In this document: piece after piece, positions 45,100 to 55,813 of the stretch | How positions within the stretch are numbered: position 1 is the stretch's first letter | How the letters are laid out: each line of letters begins with the position of its first letter | Source: an uncultured Verrucomicrobiae bacterium | GTDB taxonomy: Bacteria; Verrucomicrobiota; Verrucomicrobiia; Limisphaerales; UBA1100 | Assembly (NCBI GenBank): GCA_937775205.1 | Contig: CALKBX010000010.1 | Span: 62,001-126,000, forward strand | Direction of reading: 5' to 3' | DNA length: 64,000 nucleotides | Notes under the pieces: model-generated | What the model was told of the DNA's origin: nothing | The model's database searches: none | The model's input: only the letters and a program-made list of their open reading frames with translations | Position numbers and translations under genes: made by a program

Positions 45100-46506
45100 T
45101 TGAAAATTAAACTCATCCTCACCCTGTTCCTCATCACCTCCCACGCGTGGGCGGAGTTTCGCGCCGGCGCGGCGAAGGTGGATATCACGCCCAAGGTATG
45201 GCCCGTGCAGTTGGTGGGTTCCTTCAGCGAACGCCTCGCCGACAAGGCGCATGATCCGCTGCACGCACGAGCGATTGTGTGCGATGATGGCCAAACGCGG
45301 GTGGCGATTGTGATCGTGGACAACTGCCTCATCGGCCGCAATTACCTCGACCGCGCCAAGGCGCTTGCCGCCAAGCGAACGAAGGTTCGCACCGACCGCA
45401 TCCTCGTCGCCGCCACGCACACGCACACTGCGCCGCCGGGTAAGGATCGCCGCACCAATCGCGATGACGCCGCGCATCGTGCTTATTTCAAACAACTCGT
45501 CGCAGGCATCGCCGAGTCCATCGTGCGCGCAGAGAAAAATCTCGTGCCGGCCGAAATGGCCCATGGCGTAACGCTCGTGCCGGAGGAGATTTTTAACCGC
45601 CGTTGGCACATGCAACCCGGCGGCATCGCTGTAAACCCCTTCGGCAGTCCGAACGATACCGTGCGCATGAACCCGCCGCGCAATCTCATCGAACGCCCGG
45701 CCGGCCCGACTGATCCCGAGGTACATTTCATTTCATTGCGCAGCACCGATGGCCGGCCGATTGCGTTGCTGGCCAACTACTCGCTGCACTACGTCGGCGG
45801 CGTGCCGCAAGCCACCATCTCGGCGGATTACTTTGGAGTCTTCGCCGGGCTAATCGAAAAGTCGCTCGGCAAGGGCAAGAATTTTGTCGGGATGATGTCC
45901 AACGGCACCAGCGGTGACATCAACAACACCAGCTTCCGCGTCTCGCGCCCGCGACAGGAACGCTTTCAACGCATGAACGAAGTCGCCAAGCTGGTGGCTA
46001 ATCGCGTGCTCGCCGCGCACCAAAAAGTGCGATTCCAAAAAGACATCACCCTCGCCATGGAGCAGACGCTGTTGACCTTGAAAAACCGTCAGCCCACCGC
46101 CAAGGAGATCGCCTTTGCCAAAGCCGTGCTCTCGGATCAACCGCCCAACCCACTGCCGCGCTTGGCCGAAGCCTACGCCCACCGCACGCTGGCGCTGGCC
46201 AATGGCCCACGCGAGGAGGAGATAGTTTTGCAGGCGCTGCGCCTTGGCGAGGTGGGCATCACCAGCATCCCATGCGAAGTGCTCTGCGAAATCGGCCTCA
46301 CCCTCAAAGCCAAAAGCCCGCTGCCGCAGGCCACCTTCACCATCGAGCTGGCCAACGGCCACAACGGCTACCTCCCCACCCCCCGCCAACACGCCCTCGG
46401 CGGCTACGAAACGTGGATGGGCACCTGCACACTGGAAATCTTGGCCTCAGAAAAAATCAAGAAATCACTGCTCGGAATGCTGAAAAAAGTTGCGGACAGT
46501 GATTGA
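45100..46506 (+). CDS. Neutral/alkaline ceramidase-like protein
   Basis: 468 residues beginning at TTG 45100, two bases after the sulfatase stop, with GAAGGA about eight bases upstream. Signal about 1-16. The opening R-A-G-A-A-K-V-D-I-T-P and the metal-binding T-H-T-H-T-A-P belong to the neutral/alkaline non-lysosomal ceramidase N-domain (PF04734); S-N-G-T-S-G-D-I-N-N follows. Only the N-domain is present, as in many environmental bacterial members. The true substrate in these bacteria is unclear. Confidence 0.83.
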   Translation: MKIKLILTLFLITSHAWAEFRAGAAKVDITPKVWPVQLVGSFSERLADKAHDPLHARAIVCDDGQTRVAIVIVDNCLIGRNYLDRAKALAAKRTKVRTDRILVAATHTHTAPPGKDRRTNRDDAAHRAYFKQLVAGIAESIVRAEKNLVPAEMAHGVTLVPEEIFNRRWHMQPGGIAVNPFGSPNDTVRMNPPRNLIERPAGPTDPEVHFISLRSTDGRPIALLANYSLHYVGGVPQATISADYFGVFAGLIEKSLGKGKNFVGMMSNGTSGDINNTSFRVSRPRQERFQRMNEVAKLVANRVLAAHQKVRFQKDITLAMEQTLLTLKNRQPTAKEIAFAKAVLSDQPPNPLPRLAEAYAHRTLALANGPREEEIVLQALRLGEVGITSIPCEVLCEIGLTLKAKSPLPQATFTIELANGHNGYLPTPRQHALGGYETWMGTCTLEILASEKIKKSLLGMLKKVADSD

Positions 46507-46547
46507 TTGAATTCCCTTTCGCCGATAGCGTCTTTTGCACACGAATT

Positions 46548-49500
46548 ATGCGAGTTGTTTTTTGTATACTAATGTTGGCCGGCTTTGGTGTCGGGGAAAT
46601 TGTTGCGGCAGCTAAAAAGCCTTTGCCTAAACCATTACGGGCGCTGCTGATTACCGGCGGTTGTTGTCACGATTATGTGAAGCAAAAGGATATCCTAAAG
46701 GCAGGGCTTGAGCGGCGCATAAACATTGTTATCGACCACGCACATTCGCCGGATAAAAGCACGAAGCCCCCGTTGGCGATTTATGGCAACCCGGATTATG
46801 CGAAGGGCTACGATATTGTGATTCACGATGAGTGCTCGGCGGGCATCAGTGATCCAAAAATAATCGCGGGTGTTCTGGCACCGCACAAGCAGGGCATTCC
46901 GGGCGTGAATCTTCATTGTGCGATGCACTCGTATCGGTTTGGCAATTTCCGCGCGAAGGTGAAGCTCGCCGACGCCAACGCGAAGTGGTTTGAATACATC
47001 GGCCTGCAATCCACTGGGCATGGGCCTCAGCAGCCAATTGAGGTGACTTTTGAAAACAATGTGCCGTTCATAACGAAAGGCGTGAAGGCATGGACCACGC
47101 AGCGCGAGGAGCTGTACAACAATGTGCAGGTGTTGCCGGGCACACAAGTGGTGGCGCGTGGTGTGCAAGGCAATCGCAAGGCTGTAGTGGCGTGGGCGAG
47201 CGAATACCACGGCGCACGCGTGTTCAGCACATCACTCGGACACAACAATGTGACGGTGGCTGACGCGCGTTATCTGAATCTCGTTGCGCGCGGCATTTTA
47301 TGGGCAACAAAAAACGAGGCAAGGCCGGTTGCGATGCCAAAGAATGAAAAATTTGATTTAAATAGCAAACCGAAGCCGCAATCCAACGCGGCCGGAACAG
47401 GCAAAGGCAAAGTAGTGCGTGTGCCGAAGAATGCAGCAACGGGTGCGAAGGTGACCGCCAGCTCGGAAGAAAAATCCAAGGGAAATATAGCGAAACTGGC
47501 GATTGACGGCAACCCGGCCACGCGTTGGTGTGCCGCTGGAGGTAACAAAGGCTCATGGTTGCAAATCGATCTCGGTAAGGCGTTGGACATCCGGAATATC
47601 CGTCTTTATTGGGAGAAAGCCAACGCAGCCTACCAATACACTATCGAGGCTTCCGCAGACGGCAAAAACTGGAAGACCGTACTGGATTACTCGAAAAACA
47701 AGGAGGTGAAACAGATCGCCCCTCACGCGGTTGAGGCCAAGGGCACGCGGTATTTCAAGGTTACTTATCTGGGCTCCAGTACCGGCGCATGGGGCAGCCT
47801 GTGGGAGGTTGAGGTGCACACGGGTGCTTTGCCGAAGTTGCCCCGCAAGGTGGTAAAGGCGGCAGAAAACGGCAGTAACAAAAATCCCAGCGGCTTCGCA
47901 GGCGTGAAAGCGCCAGAGGGCTTCAAGCTCTCCCTTTTCGCCGAGCCGCCATTAGTCAATTATCCGGTCTGCATCACAGCGGCCTCCACGGGCGAGGTGT
48001 TTGTGGGCATTGACGAACAGGGTAGCCTTGGCAAAGAAAAAAACCGTGGTCGTGTAGTGCGTTGCATCGACACCAATGGCGATGGCAAGGCAGACAAGAT
48101 AAATACGTTTGCGAAAATGGATCATCCTCGCGGACTCATTTACGACAACGGAAAATTGTGGGTACTGCATCCGCCCTTTCTTACGTTGTACGAGGATACA
48201 AACGGCGATGGCGTGGCCGATAAGGAGAAGCGGCTCATCGACGGCATCAGCACGGAGTACGTGAACAAACGCGGCGCGGACCATACCACCAATGGCATCC
48301 GCATGGGCATCGACGGCTGGATTTATATTGCCGTTGGTGACTTCGGTTTCACCAAGGCCGTGGGTGCGGATGGCCGTGTGCTTAGTCGACGGGGCGGCGG
48401 CATCGTGCGCATCCGGCCCGACGGCTCGGACATGGAGATTTATTGCTGGGGCCTACGTAACATCCTCGATGCGTGTATCGACCCGTACCTTAATATTTTC
48501 ACGCGCGATAATACAAACGATGGTGGTGGTTGGAACGTACGCTTTAGCCACATCATGCAAACCGGGGAGTATGGCTATCCTTCGTGGTATAAAAATTTTC
48601 ACACCGAGATCATGCCCACGCTCAAGGATTATGGCGGTGGCTCCGGCTGCGGCGGCATGTTTTATCATGACACCCGCTGGCCCGCGCCCTTTGGCCACGC
48701 CGTGTACACCTGCGACTGGGGCCGCAGCGCGGTGTTCCGCCACAACCCGCCCTCCAACGGTGCTACCTTTGACACGCATCAGGAGACTTTCCTGCCCATT
48801 AGTCGCCCGACTGACATCGATGTGGATGCCAGCGGCCGCATGTATGTCGCCAGTTGGCATGGTGGCAAATTTGCCTATAGTGGTCCGAATGTCGGTTATG
48901 TAGTGCAGCTTGTGCCGAAAGATTTCAAACCGACTCCTTTCCCTGACGTTAACAAACTCACCGATGTGAAGCTCTTTGACCTGCTTATTGGCCCAAGCCA
49001 ACAGCAAAACCTTCACGCGCAATTTGAATTCAAACGCCGCGGTCCTAGTGCGGCGCGCACGGCCAAGCTCATCTCGCTGGCCGCCGATAAAGCCGTCCCA
49101 CTCGCTGGACGCGTGGCCGCCATCTTCACGCTCAAACAACTCAACGGCGTGAAAGCACAAAACGATTTACTGAAACTGGGTACCCATGCCGATATTGCCG
49201 AGTTTGCAATGCGTGCACTTACCGACCGTAAAGGCGAACTAAAGGGATTAAAAAAGGACATTTTTGTTAATGCACTCGACAGTAAAAACCCGCGCCACCG
49301 CGCGCAGGCACTTATCAGCCTCGGTCGCCTTGGTGATCCCACAGCGGCAGCAGCCATCCTGCCGCATGCTGCCGCTCCAAAGCTCGCTAAGCAACCTGCA
49401 CACAATGAAGCCAATCCTGCTGCTGTCATCCCGCACCTCGCCACGCGCGCGTTGGTGGCGCTTAATTCGGTGGATACTTTAATCGATGCTCTTGACGGTA

Positions 49501-50372
49501 CGCACGGTGCGGCCGCGCTCGGTGTTATGAAATATATTCACGACGACAAAGTGGTTGCTGCCCTCAGTGCCCGTGTTGCGAAAAATCCTGATCCCGCCAC
49601 GCTTGCCACGCTCGTGCGCTTGTATCATCGCGAGGGTAAATACACCGAAGGCTGGTGGGGCACGCGTCCAGATACTTCCGGCCCGTACTTTGCCCGTGAG
49701 AAATGGAGCGGTAGTACCGCCATTGAAACCGGCCTGAAAACCGCTTTTGCAAAAGCGCCAAAGGCCACCGTGGATTTGGTAAAAACCCAGCTGGCCAAAC
49801 ACAAGATCAGCATCGCCGGATTACCAACCGGTACTGTCATGGCGACCAATGAAGCGAATGCGCCCTTCAAGATTCCTGAGCCCACGGGCGATCCGAAAAA
49901 TTACAACATCACCCTCGGCGATAAAGTTGCTACCGCTCGAGCACTCAAGGCCAAGGGTGACCTCGCACGCGGCAAGGCGCTCTTCACTTCTCAGGCGTGC
50001 GCCAGTTGCCATACCACCGCCGATGGCCAAACACCCAAGGGCCCGCATCTTGTGGACATCGGCAAGCGTTACAAGCCGATGGAGTTGATTCAATCCATCC
50101 TGCAACCCGGCGCGGTCATTGCGCAGGGCTTCGACACTTATTCGTTCATCATGAAGAACGATGAGGTGTACGTGGGCTTCGTTACATTGGAAAGCGCCGA
50201 CACCATCCACATCCGCACCGCGGTCGGCGTGGCAAAAGAATTACGATCAAAAGATATCAAACAACGTGCTAAGCTCCCGGTTTCCTCCATGCCTCCCGGC
50301 CTCGCAGCCGCATTGACACCCAATCAGCTCGCCGATTTGTTGGCGTACCTGCAGTCGCTGAAGACAAAATAA
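46548..50372 (+). CDS. ThuA / F5-F8 type C / PVC heme-binding dehydrogenase / HEAT / cytochrome c fusion
   Basis: About 1,274 residues from the ATG at 46548. Signal 1-24; ThuA domain about 30-255 (L-L-I-T-G-G-C-C-H-D-Y); F5/8 type C discoidin domain about 300-430 (W-L-Q-I-D-L-G-K-A); membrane-bound-dehydrogenase propeller about 450-800 (G-F-K-L-S-L-F-A-E-P-P, D-T-N-G-D-G-K-A-D); HEAT-like repeats about 810-1100; cytochrome c with C-A-S-C-H about 1140-1274. It likely binds a glycan via the discoidin domain and oxidises a sugar with electron transfer through heme. Third in a compact operon-like cluster. Confidence 0.87.
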   Translation: MRVVFCILMLAGFGVGEIVAAAKKPLPKPLRALLITGGCCHDYVKQKDILKAGLERRINIVIDHAHSPDKSTKPPLAIYGNPDYAKGYDIVIHDECSAGISDPKIIAGVLAPHKQGIPGVNLHCAMHSYRFGNFRAKVKLADANAKWFEYIGLQSTGHGPQQPIEVTFENNVPFITKGVKAWTTQREELYNNVQVLPGTQVVARGVQGNRKAVVAWASEYHGARVFSTSLGHNNVTVADARYLNLVARGILWATKNEARPVAMPKNEKFDLNSKPKPQSNAAGTGKGKVVRVPKNAATGAKVTASSEEKSKGNIAKLAIDGNPATRWCAAGGNKGSWLQIDLGKALDIRNIRLYWEKANAAYQYTIEASADGKNWKTVLDYSKNKEVKQIAPHAVEAKGTRYFKVTYLGSSTGAWGSLWEVEVHTGALPKLPRKVVKAAENGSNKNPSGFAGVKAPEGFKLSLFAEPPLVNYPVCITAASTGEVFVGIDEQGSLGKEKNRGRVVRCIDTNGDGKADKINTFAKMDHPRGLIYDNGKLWVLHPPFLTLYEDTNGDGVADKEKRLIDGISTEYVNKRGADHTTNGIRMGIDGWIYIAVGDFGFTKAVGADGRVLSRRGGGIVRIRPDGSDMEIYCWGLRNILDACIDPYLNIFTRDNTNDGGGWNVRFSHIMQTGEYGYPSWYKNFHTEIMPTLKDYGGGSGCGGMFYHDTRWPAPFGHAVYTCDWGRSAVFRHNPPSNGATFDTHQETFLPISRPTDIDVDASGRMYVASWHGGKFAYSGPNVGYVVQLVPKDFKPTPFPDVNKLTDVKLFDLLIGPSQQQNLHAQFEFKRRGPSAARTAKLISLAADKAVPLAGRVAAIFTLKQLNGVKAQNDLLKLGTHADIAEFAMRALTDRKGELKGLKKDIFVNALDSKNPRHRAQALISLGRLGDPTAAAAILPHAAAPKLAKQPAHNEANPAAVIPHLATRALVALNSVDTLIDALDGTHGAAALGVMKYIHDDKVVAALSARVAKNPDPATLATLVRLYHREGKYTEGWWGTRPDTSGPYFAREKWSGSTAIETGLKTAFAKAPKATVDLVKTQLAKHKISIAGLPTGTVMATNEANAPFKIPEPTGDPKNYNITLGDKVATARALKAKGDLARGKALFTSQACASCHTTADGQTPKGPHLVDIGKRYKPMELIQSILQPGAVIAQGFDTYSFIMKNDEVYVGFVTLESADTIHIRTAVGVAKELRSKDIKQRAKLPVSSMPPGLAAALTPNQLADLLAYLQSLKTK

Positions 50373-50374
50373 TT

Positions 50375-51619
50375 ATGTTGAAGTTTGCGCTCCTCATTTT
50401 TTGTGCCGGACTGGCTTCTGCTGCACCGGCAAAGTTGGCTTTCCATCCAACCGACTGGCCGGCGTGGCGCGGATTGCATGGGGATGGCCACGCTAAGGCA
50501 ATCAAGGGCTTGCCCCTTAAGTGGAGTGATTCCGAGAATATAGTTTGGAAGATCAAGCTGCCTGGGAGAGGACACAGCACTCCCACGGTTGTCGGTGACC
50601 GCATCTACCTGGCCACGGCTGAAGAGAAAAAGCAGGTACAGTCGGTCTTGTGCTTTGATAAGGATACCGGAACACTGATTTGGAGTACCGCCGTGCACAA
50701 AGGCAACTTTGTTAAGGGCGGCAACAAGCACAAGTCTGATGCCTCCTCCTCAGTGGTGTGCGATGGCACGCAGCTTTACGTCAGTTTTCCGAACGACAAT
50801 AAAATCCACACCACGGCGCTCAGCATGGAAGGGAAAGTGCTCTGGCAGACGGCCGTTTCAGATTACGTTATCCATCAGGGCTTTGGCACCTCGCCCACCG
50901 TGTACCGCGACGTGGTAATAGCCAAGGCCGACAGTAAAAAGATCGGAGGCGCGGTTGCCGGGCTAAACAAAAAGACCGGCAAGGTTATCTGGAAAATCAA
51001 CCGGCCGAAATATCCCAACTACACCACTCCGGTGATGATCACCGCCTACGGCAAACTGCAGATGGTTTTTGCGGGCGCTGAACTCATTACCAGCATCGAT
51101 CCTTTGACGGGCAACAAGCACTGGGAATTCCCGGGCAGCACACAGGAATGCGTTACCACCGCGGTAACTGATGGCAAGCGCATCTTTGTGAGTGGCGGCT
51201 GGCCCAAGAACCACATTGCGGCCATTGAGGCCGATGGCTCAGGCAAGATCACCTGGCAGAATACCGCGCGCGTTTATGTGCCCTCCATGCTGATGAAGGA
51301 TGGCCACCTTTATGCCACCATGGATGCAGGCTTTGCGGCCTGCTGGGATTCGGCCACCGGCAAGGAACTCTGGAAGGAACGCCTTGGAGGTGCCTTCTTT
51401 GCCTCACCGGTGCTGGTGGGTGAACGCATCTATGCCACCAACCTGGCGGGTAAGACGTTCGTTTATTCAACTGACCCCAAGGAATTCAAGCTGCTGGCCA
51501 CCAACCAACTGGGGAACGAGGTGTATGCCTCGCCGATTATCAGCGGCAACCGGCTTTATCTGCGCGTGGCCTTTAAGGGCGCGAATCGGCAAGAATACCT
51601 GTATTGCATTGGTAAATAA
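50375..51619 (+). CDS. Exported PQQ-like beta-propeller protein
   Basis: 414 residues with a signal peptide (1-17). Starts two bases after the preceding stop. Opening W-P-A-W-R-G-L-H-G-D-G-H is the PQQ-like blade motif; seven or eight blades follow with G-K-V-I-W-K and D-S-A-T-G-K-E-L-W-K closures. Related in layout to the propeller half of 34478-36910 but without FG-GAP repeats. Likely works with the heme fusion protein next door. Confidence 0.83.
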   Translation: MLKFALLIFCAGLASAAPAKLAFHPTDWPAWRGLHGDGHAKAIKGLPLKWSDSENIVWKIKLPGRGHSTPTVVGDRIYLATAEEKKQVQSVLCFDKDTGTLIWSTAVHKGNFVKGGNKHKSDASSSVVCDGTQLYVSFPNDNKIHTTALSMEGKVLWQTAVSDYVIHQGFGTSPTVYRDVVIAKADSKKIGGAVAGLNKKTGKVIWKINRPKYPNYTTPVMITAYGKLQMVFAGAELITSIDPLTGNKHWEFPGSTQECVTTAVTDGKRIFVSGGWPKNHIAAIEADGSGKITWQNTARVYVPSMLMKDGHLYATMDAGFAACWDSATGKELWKERLGGAFFASPVLVGERIYATNLAGKTFVYSTDPKEFKLLATNQLGNEVYASPIISGNRLYLRVAFKGANRQEYLYCIGK

Positions 51620-51655
51620 GAGCTATTTCGAAGGGTTCCTTGTTCATTCATCGAT

Positions 51656-53065
51656 ATGCAGATTTTCATTACCAGAGGAGGAGAGAAAAGTGGCCCTTTC
51701 ACGTTGGATCGAGTTCGCGAACAACTTGATAAGGGGGATTTGATGCCGGATGACTTGGCTTATCAGGAAGGCATGGAGGAATGGGTTCCGCTTGCAGAAT
51801 TAATGGACTCCCTCACAAAAACAGACTCCGCTTCACCAGTGAAATCAACAAAACGAAAAGTATTCATCGGCGTTGGGGCATTGCTTGGGATTTTTGTGTT
51901 TCTGATAATTCTAGCAAATGTTTTGGATATGATTGATCGAGCCAAACAAATGGAAAGGGTCGTTTGGCATCACCTTAATACCGAACGTGAAGTATATGGG
52001 GATGCAGCACCACCAACAATAGGACCTAATGGCACGGTATTCGTTAGCAGTGACAAGCTTTATGCATTAAATGGCAAAACTGGCGAAATCATCTGGGAAT
52101 TGGAGGGAGGCTACTTTGGATGCTCACCCGCGTTGAGCACAGATGGAACTCTTTATTTTTGCAGGGAAGGCAATAAACTGTTTGCTGCGGACAGTAAAAC
52201 TGGTGAATTAAAATGGGATAAAACATTAAAAATCGCCATCTCTTCTCCAACGATTGCCCCGGACGGAACCGTATACATTGGAGTAGGCGGGGTGTTTCTG
52301 ACAGCATTGAATGGAACTAATGGTGATCACAAATGGACTTTCCAAATGGGAAATGCACATTGGCGTGAAATTCCGTATCTCACCCAGTATTCCAGCCCAG
52401 CCATCGGAAAAGATGGCACAATTTATATTGGGTCAACCGACAAAAGAATTTATGCCATCAATGCCGACGACGGAACCGAGAAGTGGGTATTTCCAACTCG
52501 AAATATTGTGATTGCCACACCCGTGATTGGCAAAGATGGTTCCGTGATCGTCGGGTCAAATGACAATCACATCTATTCATTAAACGCTGAAACTGGTGAG
52601 GAAAATTGGTCCTTTGATACCGGCGGTGACGTGAACTGGGCAGCGGCGATTGGTGAGGATGGAACAGTTTTTGTTGGTCAACAAAGAAGGAAATTCCTTG
52701 CATTGGATGGGGCGACTGGAAGGAAAAATTGGGAATATCAAATGGAAACAGACCATTGGCCGGGGAGCACATCTCCAAGATGGTCACCTCCAGTAATCGG
52801 TGGCGATGGCACTGTGTACGTGGGAACGGGACATCGCGGTTATGAGGTCTACGCGTTGGACGGCAAAACCGGAGCAAAGAAATGGGAATTTCACGCACAT
52901 AATTGGAAACCCTCATTTCCAGCACTGGGCAACAATGGAATGCTCTACGTCGGGGATGGCAAAGGCATTTACGCTCTGGAAACAGACGGCAAAAATCCAA
53001 AATCAAGCCCATGGCCAATGTTCGGCCAAAATCCGCAGCACACCGCCCGCCCGCCTGCCAAGTAA
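51656..53065 (+). CDS. Membrane-anchored GYF_2 plus PQQ-like propeller protein
   Basis: 469 residues. Residues 1-60 form a GYF_2-type domain (G-P-F-T-L-D-R-V-R-E-Q-L, A-Y-Q-E-G-M-E-E-W-V-P). A single transmembrane helix follows at about 69-91, then seven or eight PQQ-like blades outside. Blade motifs (S-S-P-A-I-G-K-D-G-T, Y-A-I-N-A-D-D-G-T-E) and the end S-P-W-P-M-F-G-Q-N match the mini-lipoprotein at 12360. The GYF_2 part would face the cytosol. Base composition is more A/T-rich than the operon before it. Confidence 0.83.
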   Translation: MQIFITRGGEKSGPFTLDRVREQLDKGDLMPDDLAYQEGMEEWVPLAELMDSLTKTDSASPVKSTKRKVFIGVGALLGIFVFLIILANVLDMIDRAKQMERVVWHHLNTEREVYGDAAPPTIGPNGTVFVSSDKLYALNGKTGEIIWELEGGYFGCSPALSTDGTLYFCREGNKLFAADSKTGELKWDKTLKIAISSPTIAPDGTVYIGVGGVFLTALNGTNGDHKWTFQMGNAHWREIPYLTQYSSPAIGKDGTIYIGSTDKRIYAINADDGTEKWVFPTRNIVIATPVIGKDGSVIVGSNDNHIYSLNAETGEENWSFDTGGDVNWAAAIGEDGTVFVGQQRRKFLALDGATGRKNWEYQMETDHWPGSTSPRWSPPVIGGDGTVYVGTGHRGYEVYALDGKTGAKKWEFHAHNWKPSFPALGNNGMLYVGDGKGIYALETDGKNPKSSPWPMFGQNPQHTARPPAK

Positions 53066-53069
53066 TCTC

Positions 53070-54270
53070 GTGAACAGAGTCTTCACTGCTCTTCTTAGTC
53101 CTTTGCGTGCAGTTTCCACTTCAGGCAGCGGAGAAAACCGTTCTGGTTCATTACATGCCGTGGTATGCCTCAAAACCCGTTAGCGGACATTGGGGATGGC
53201 ACTGGACCATGGACCGCTTCAAACCTGATAAGGTGGGAGCCAATGGTCGGCGAGAACTCGCCTCCCACTACCGGCCATTGATCGGGCCCTATGACTCCAA
53301 TGATCCGGATGTGCTCGAGTGTCAGGTGCTCCTCATGAAGTTTGCCGGTATTAGTGGAGTTATTATTGACTGGTATGGAACCGAGAATTTCCGCGACTAC
53401 GCCACCATCCACCGCAATTCAGTAAGGCTGATTAAACACCTCAAACAAGCCGGATTAAAATTTGCCATCTGTTATGAGGATCAATCGGTCAAGCACATGG
53501 TAGAGGGCGGTAAAATTAAAAAGGCTCAGGAAGTGGCACACGCAAAGAAGGAGTTCCAGTGGCTCGAACAAAACTGGTTTAACGATCCAGCGTATATGAA
53601 GCTCAAGGGCAAACCCGTCCTACTCATCTTCGGACCACAATATTTCAAAAAATCTCAGTGGACTCAAGTGATGAGTGGTCTCTCAACCCAACCACTCCTT
53701 TACACGCTCCCGCACCTAACCGCCCAAGCCAATGCCAATGGCGCATTCGGTTGGCCACCGGTCGATGGCGGCAAAAATGTAACTCCGAACGCTTGGCAAA
53801 AATACTTGAGTGACCTCTATTCAAGGGGCGCTCAGGGCGAGTCTGTCATTGCTCCGGTCTTCCCAAAGTTTCATGACATTTATCAGCAGGCAGGCGTGCA
53901 CAAAAGCTACGGGTATCTGGATGACCAAAGTGGCAAGACCTTTGAACAGACCCTTGACCTGGCCTGGAAAAGTAACTCCGAGCTGATTCAGGTTGCCACT
54001 TGGAATGATTATGGTGAGGGAACTATCATCGAGCCGACAAAAGAATTTGCCTACCGATATCTGGAATCAATCCAGCGGCGGTTCAGATCCGATAAAAAAT
54101 TCGCCCACACTCCGCAGGACTTGCGCTTGCCAGTGATGCTTTATCAACTCCGCAAGCATAACACGGGAAATAAGAAGGTGACCGCACAGCTCAATCACGC
54201 CTCCAAGTTGCTCTTTGCATCGAGAAGCGCCGAGGCCAAGAATCTGCTGCTGCAACTCTGGAAACCTTAA
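53070..54270 (+). CDS. GH99-like glycoside hydrolase family protein (frameshift in signal peptide)
   Basis: About 395 residues if a one-base loss at about 53090-53098 is repaired, giving a leader that starts M-N-R-V-F-T-A-L-L and continues L-V-L-C-V-Q-F-P-L-Q-A-A. Without repair the body begins at GTG 53107. The body opens V-L-V-H-Y-M-P-W-Y and contains G-H-W-G-W-H-W-T and G-V-I-I-D-W-Y-G, hallmarks of GH99/GH71-type endo-alpha-mannan-like hydrolases. Y-G-E-G-T near the end fits the fold's second catalytic region. Exported glycan hydrolase; linkage cleaved unknown. Confidence 0.75.
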
Positions 54271-54325
54271 TTAGTAATCAGACCTCTTGCAATGCGGGAT
54301 GGTTCTGGCAGACTGAAGGCACACC

Positions 54326-55795
54326 ATGAAACGATTCTTCACACTACTTTTGCTGTCTATCGCGCCGATGCTTTTCTCCGCGCAGAAGCCGAATATCATT
54401 TTTATAATGGCCGATGACCTCGGGTTTTCGGAGCTAGGCTCATACGGGCAGAAAAAGATCAAGACGCCCCACCTCGATCAGCTCGCCCGTGAGGGGATGC
54501 GGTTCACGGCGAATTATTGTGGCAACGCCGTGTGCGCGCCTTCGCGGTGTGTGCTGATGACGGGCAAGCATCCCGGCCACGCCATTGTGCGCAGCAACAA
54601 GTCGATGAAGCCCGAAGGGCAGTTTCCCATCCCCGCCAGCGAGGTGACGATTGGTGAGCTGCTGCAAAAGGAAGGCTACGTGACCGGCGCGTTTGGCAAG
54701 TGGGGGCTCGGCAATGTGTGGTCCGAAGGCAACCCGACGAAGCAGGGCTTCAATCGGTTCTTCGGCTACAACTGCCAGGCGCACGCGCATAGTTACTATC
54801 CGGCCACATTGTGGAGCGATAACGAACTGTACAAACTGAACAACAAACCGCCCGTACCCGGCCACGCTTCGTTGCCGAAGGGCGCGGATCCCGCCGACCC
54901 GCGCAGTTACGATATTTTCAAGGGGCAGGACTACGCGCCCGATCGCATCAATGACCGCGCACTGGCGTTTGTTAAAAAAAATAAAGACCGGCCATTTTTT
55001 CTTTATTACCCAACCGTCATCCCGCACGTCGCGCTGCACGTGCCCGATGAGGAATTGAAACCGTACCTCGCGCAAAAGTGGAATGACCCGCCTTTCACTC
55101 GCGCCAAGGGTTACGGCTACACACCGCACTTCACTCCGCGCGCCGCGTATGCGGCGATGATTTCCCGCGTGGATCGTTACATTGGTAACGTGTTGAATTT
55201 GGTGAAGGAACTCGGCCTTGAGAAAAACACCATCGTCGTTTTTACCTCCGACAACGGCACCACGCATTTGAAGCTCGAGGTTGATTACGATTTCTTTGAA
55301 AGCGTGAAACCGTTGCGCGGCTTGAAAGGCTCGCTCTATGAAGGCGGCGTACGCGTGCCGCTCATTGTCAAGTGGCCCGGCAAAGTGAAGGCCGGCAGTA
55401 CCTCGGATTTTCGCACCGGCTTTGAGGATTGGATGCCCACGCTGCTCGACCTCATCAACGCCAAAACCAAAGCCCCTAAAACCATCGACGGCATCAGCAT
55501 CGCGCCCACGCTTCTTGGCAAGCCGCAACCACCGCGCGCGTTTCTCTATCGCGAATTCACTGGGTACGGTGGCCAACAAGCCGTGTGGCTCGGCCACTGG
55601 AAAGGCGTCCGCCAAAACCTCCTCCGCAAAAACAACAAGACCCCGCTCAAGATTCAGCTCTTCAATTTGAAAACAGACATCGCCGAATCCAAAGACGTCG
55701 CCGAGCAACACCCCGAAGTCGTCGCCCAAATCCGCCGCCAAATGGAAGCCCAACACACCCCGTCCAAAATCTTCCCCATCCCGGCCATTGATTGA
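54326..55795 (+). CDS. Arylsulfatase, CAPSR type
   Basis: 489 residues, signal about 1-18. Metal motif M-A-D-D-L-G-F-S, formylglycine site V-C-A-P-S-R-C, T-G-K-H-P, G-K-W-G-L-G, D-N-G-T-T, and a typical C-terminal subdomain. Close to the arylsulfatase A-like group common in polysaccharide-degrading PVC bacteria. 55 bp after the GH99-like gene, likely co-transcribed, linking desulfation with glycan hydrolysis. Confidence 0.9.
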   Translation: MKRFFTLLLLSIAPMLFSAQKPNIIFIMADDLGFSELGSYGQKKIKTPHLDQLAREGMRFTANYCGNAVCAPSRCVLMTGKHPGHAIVRSNKSMKPEGQFPIPASEVTIGELLQKEGYVTGAFGKWGLGNVWSEGNPTKQGFNRFFGYNCQAHAHSYYPATLWSDNELYKLNNKPPVPGHASLPKGADPADPRSYDIFKGQDYAPDRINDRALAFVKKNKDRPFFLYYPTVIPHVALHVPDEELKPYLAQKWNDPPFTRAKGYGYTPHFTPRAAYAAMISRVDRYIGNVLNLVKELGLEKNTIVVFTSDNGTTHLKLEVDYDFFESVKPLRGLKGSLYEGGVRVPLIVKWPGKVKAGSTSDFRTGFEDWMPTLLDLINAKTKAPKTIDGISIAPTLLGKPQPPRAFLYREFTGYGGQQAVWLGHWKGVRQNLLRKNNKTPLKIQLFNLKTDIAESKDVAEQHPEVVAQIRRQMEAQHTPSKIFPIPAID

Positions 55796-55813
55796 TTGTG
55801 GCACATGCACCGC

